Origin: Streptomyces aurantiacus
Lineage (GTDB): Bacteria > Actinomycetota > Actinomycetes > Streptomycetales > Streptomycetaceae
Assembly (NCBI RefSeq): GCF_027107535.1
Contig: NZ_CP114283.1
Span: forward strand, 7,130,001-7,194,000
Direction: 5' to 3'
DNA: 64,000 bases
Below are positions 62,841 through 64,000 of this stretch, piece after piece. Under the pieces are notes generated by a model. The model was given only the letters and a program-made list of their open reading frames with translations. It ran no database searches and was not told the origin of the DNA. The stretch's first letter is position 1. Every line of letters starts with the position of its first letter. Both the position numbers and the translations under genes were made by a program.

Positions 62841-64000
62841 ATGTCTTCAAGTGCCTTTGGCATGCCTTCTGGGCGTGCGCGTTTACGGACAAGACGGTCT
62901 CTGGTGGCGGTTGTGGCAGCGTTGGGGCTGGGTGCCTCGGCCGTGCCTGCGCTGGCTGCGCCGGGTGAGGATCCCGCGCCTGCCGCCTCTTCGGCGTGGG
63001 GCAGGGACGCTCCAGAGGTGAAGAAGCCGGAGGTGAAGGTCGGCTCGAACCGGCCCAAGGCCCCGGTGGCCGAGGCCGGGTTGTCCGCTGAGCGCACGGC
63101 GTGGCGGGCCGCACAGAAGAGGCGCGCCACAGCACCGGCCGCACGAAGCGCCGGGGCTTCGGCTGCGGCGCCGGCGTATGTGCCCGAGGGGCAGGGTGAT
63201 GTGCCCTGGCATCAGGTCACGGACTTTCGCATCACCGATTCGCTGGTGGCCCGGGTGAACTACTCCACCGGCAACCTGATGCTGGCGGGCACGGACTTCG
63301 ACGTCGCGGGAGTGGGCCAGAAGCTCCAGCTGACCCGCACCTACAACTCGCTGGACGCACCCTGGGGCAAGGTGTCCCAGCGGTGGTGGCAGGGCTATGA
63401 GCGGTACGCGCAGATCAGTGACACCGACGTGGTGGTCTACGACGCGACCGGCAACTCACTGACCTTCACGAAGAATACGGACGGCAGCTACAAGACCCGG
63501 CCGGCTACTCCAAGGACCTGAAGAAGAACACCGACGGCACGTTCACTCTCACCGACCGCAAGTCGGGCACGAAGGACACCTACAACGAGCACGGCACCCT
63601 GGTGAAGGTCACCGACCGCAACAACGGCACGATCACCGTCACCCAGCACGACGAGAGCGCCGAGCACAAGGGCTTCAAACTGACCGAGACCCGCTCCGGG
63701 CGCTGGATCGACCTGGTCAAGACCGATGCCTCGCAGTGGCAGGCCAAGGACCACACCGGCCGCACCGCCGTCTTCGACCTCAACCCCGCAGGCGACCTCG
63801 CCAAGACCACCGACACCGAGGGCAAGCCCACCGCGTTCGACTACGACTCCTCCCGCCGCCTGACGAAGATCACCACCCCCGAGGGCCGGGTGACGGTCTT
63901 CACCTACGACGGCGCCAACCGCGTCACCAGCATGCTGCGCGCCACGGAGTTCAACGGCACGGGCCACACCGGCCCGACCTACACCTACGCCTACACCGCC
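62841..64000 (+). pseudogene. Secreted RHS/YD-repeat protein, N-terminal part, frameshifted at 63496-63498
   Basis: ATG 62841 has GGGGGGAAG upstream. The signal peptide (RRSLVAVVAALGLGASAVPA) is followed by an Ala/Pro/Lys region and the RHS N-domain (YSTGNLMLAGTDFDVAGVGQ, LQLTRTYNSLDAPWGKVSQR). This frame stops at 63519-63521. In another frame, homologous sequence continues immediately (GYSKDLKKNTDGTFTLTDRK, then FDYDSSRRLTKITTPEGRV, an RHS/YD repeat) to the window edge. Adding one C to the CCC run at 63496-63498 restores one frame (KTPAGYSKDL). So it is a frameshifted gene or a read error. Complete proteins of this type end in a toxin-like domain. Confidence 0.78.

Noticed and set aside
63488..63967. 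159-codon leftward ORF opposite the RHS gene
   Set aside because: Antisense shadow of RHS sequence in the shifted frame; no ribosome site.

Overview
The window is about 64 kb of very GC-rich DNA with strong third-position GC bias, GTG/TTG starts, twin-arginine lipoproteins, and families typical of Streptomyces (DUF2637 membrane proteins, TTA-poor genes, an AldO-type alditol oxidase very like the S. coelicolor enzyme, PucR, ROK and LacI regulators, paired ABC-2 permeases). It looks like a chromosomal stretch of a Streptomyces or a close relative. I see no rRNA, tRNA, CRISPR array, insertion sequence or prophage.\n\nLayout. 1-2.5 kb: the end of a sugar ABC locus (lipoprotein binding protein, cut by the window edge) divergent from a Gfo/Idh/MocA oxidoreductase, with a LacI-type operator between them. 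2.5-3.8 kb: SRPBCC protein and an OLD-like TOPRIM protein. 3.9-13 kb: a purine catabolism block: XdhC maturation factor, NCS2 purine permease, three-subunit xanthine dehydrogenase (FAD, 2Fe-2S, molybdopterin) and a divergent PucR regulator, with 23-bp-spaced iterons between them. 13-28.4 kb: TPR protein, GntR regulator with a long disordered N-terminus, an iron-box-controlled FhuF-like ferric reductase, DUF2637 protein, RsbW-like ATPase, two secreted proteins, a membrane XRE protein, pyruvate oxidase, a large PP2C-like protein, a TrmB/LuxR regulator and a DUF456 protein. 28.6-32.2 kb: secreted GH95-like hydrolase convergent with an SGNH lipase/esterase. 32.3-36.4 kb: PPOX/F420 protein, an ogt-Ada/AlkA alkylation-repair operon, rsgA and a 23-residue small ORF. 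36.6-39.6 kb: a sigma-like/anti-sigma-like membrane protein carrying an outside CBM2 domain, and an orphan radical SAM protein.\n\n39.8-51.8 kb is a carbohydrate-use locus: a 1,493-residue secreted multidomain protein of unrecognised catalytic family, a MalG/MalF/binding-protein ABC importer with a 44-codon small ORF coupled between the permeases, a LacI regulator, a 2-hydroxyacid dehydrogenase and a divergent alditol oxidase. A 12-bp motif (AACCGGTCTCTA) recurs in front of the importer and in front of the dehydrogenase/alditol oxidase pair, suggesting one regulon. 52.1-59.7 kb is a second carbohydrate locus: ROK regulator, binding protein, two permeases and a GH2 LacZ-type beta-galactosidase, again with a shared upstream motif. 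59.8-62.5 kb is an ABC-2 exporter trio. The window ends in an RHS/YD-repeat secreted protein gene with a one-base frameshift.\n\nThe most promising leads for something undescribed are the 1,493-residue secreted protein and its regulon, the cellulose-binding sigma-like membrane protein, the two small ORFs (36326-36397 and 45381-45515), an Ada/AlkA protein that appears to have lost the glycosylase catalytic aspartate, and a 126-bp palindrome at 34715-34840. All similarity statements come from reading the sequence and from memory of the families; no database search was run.
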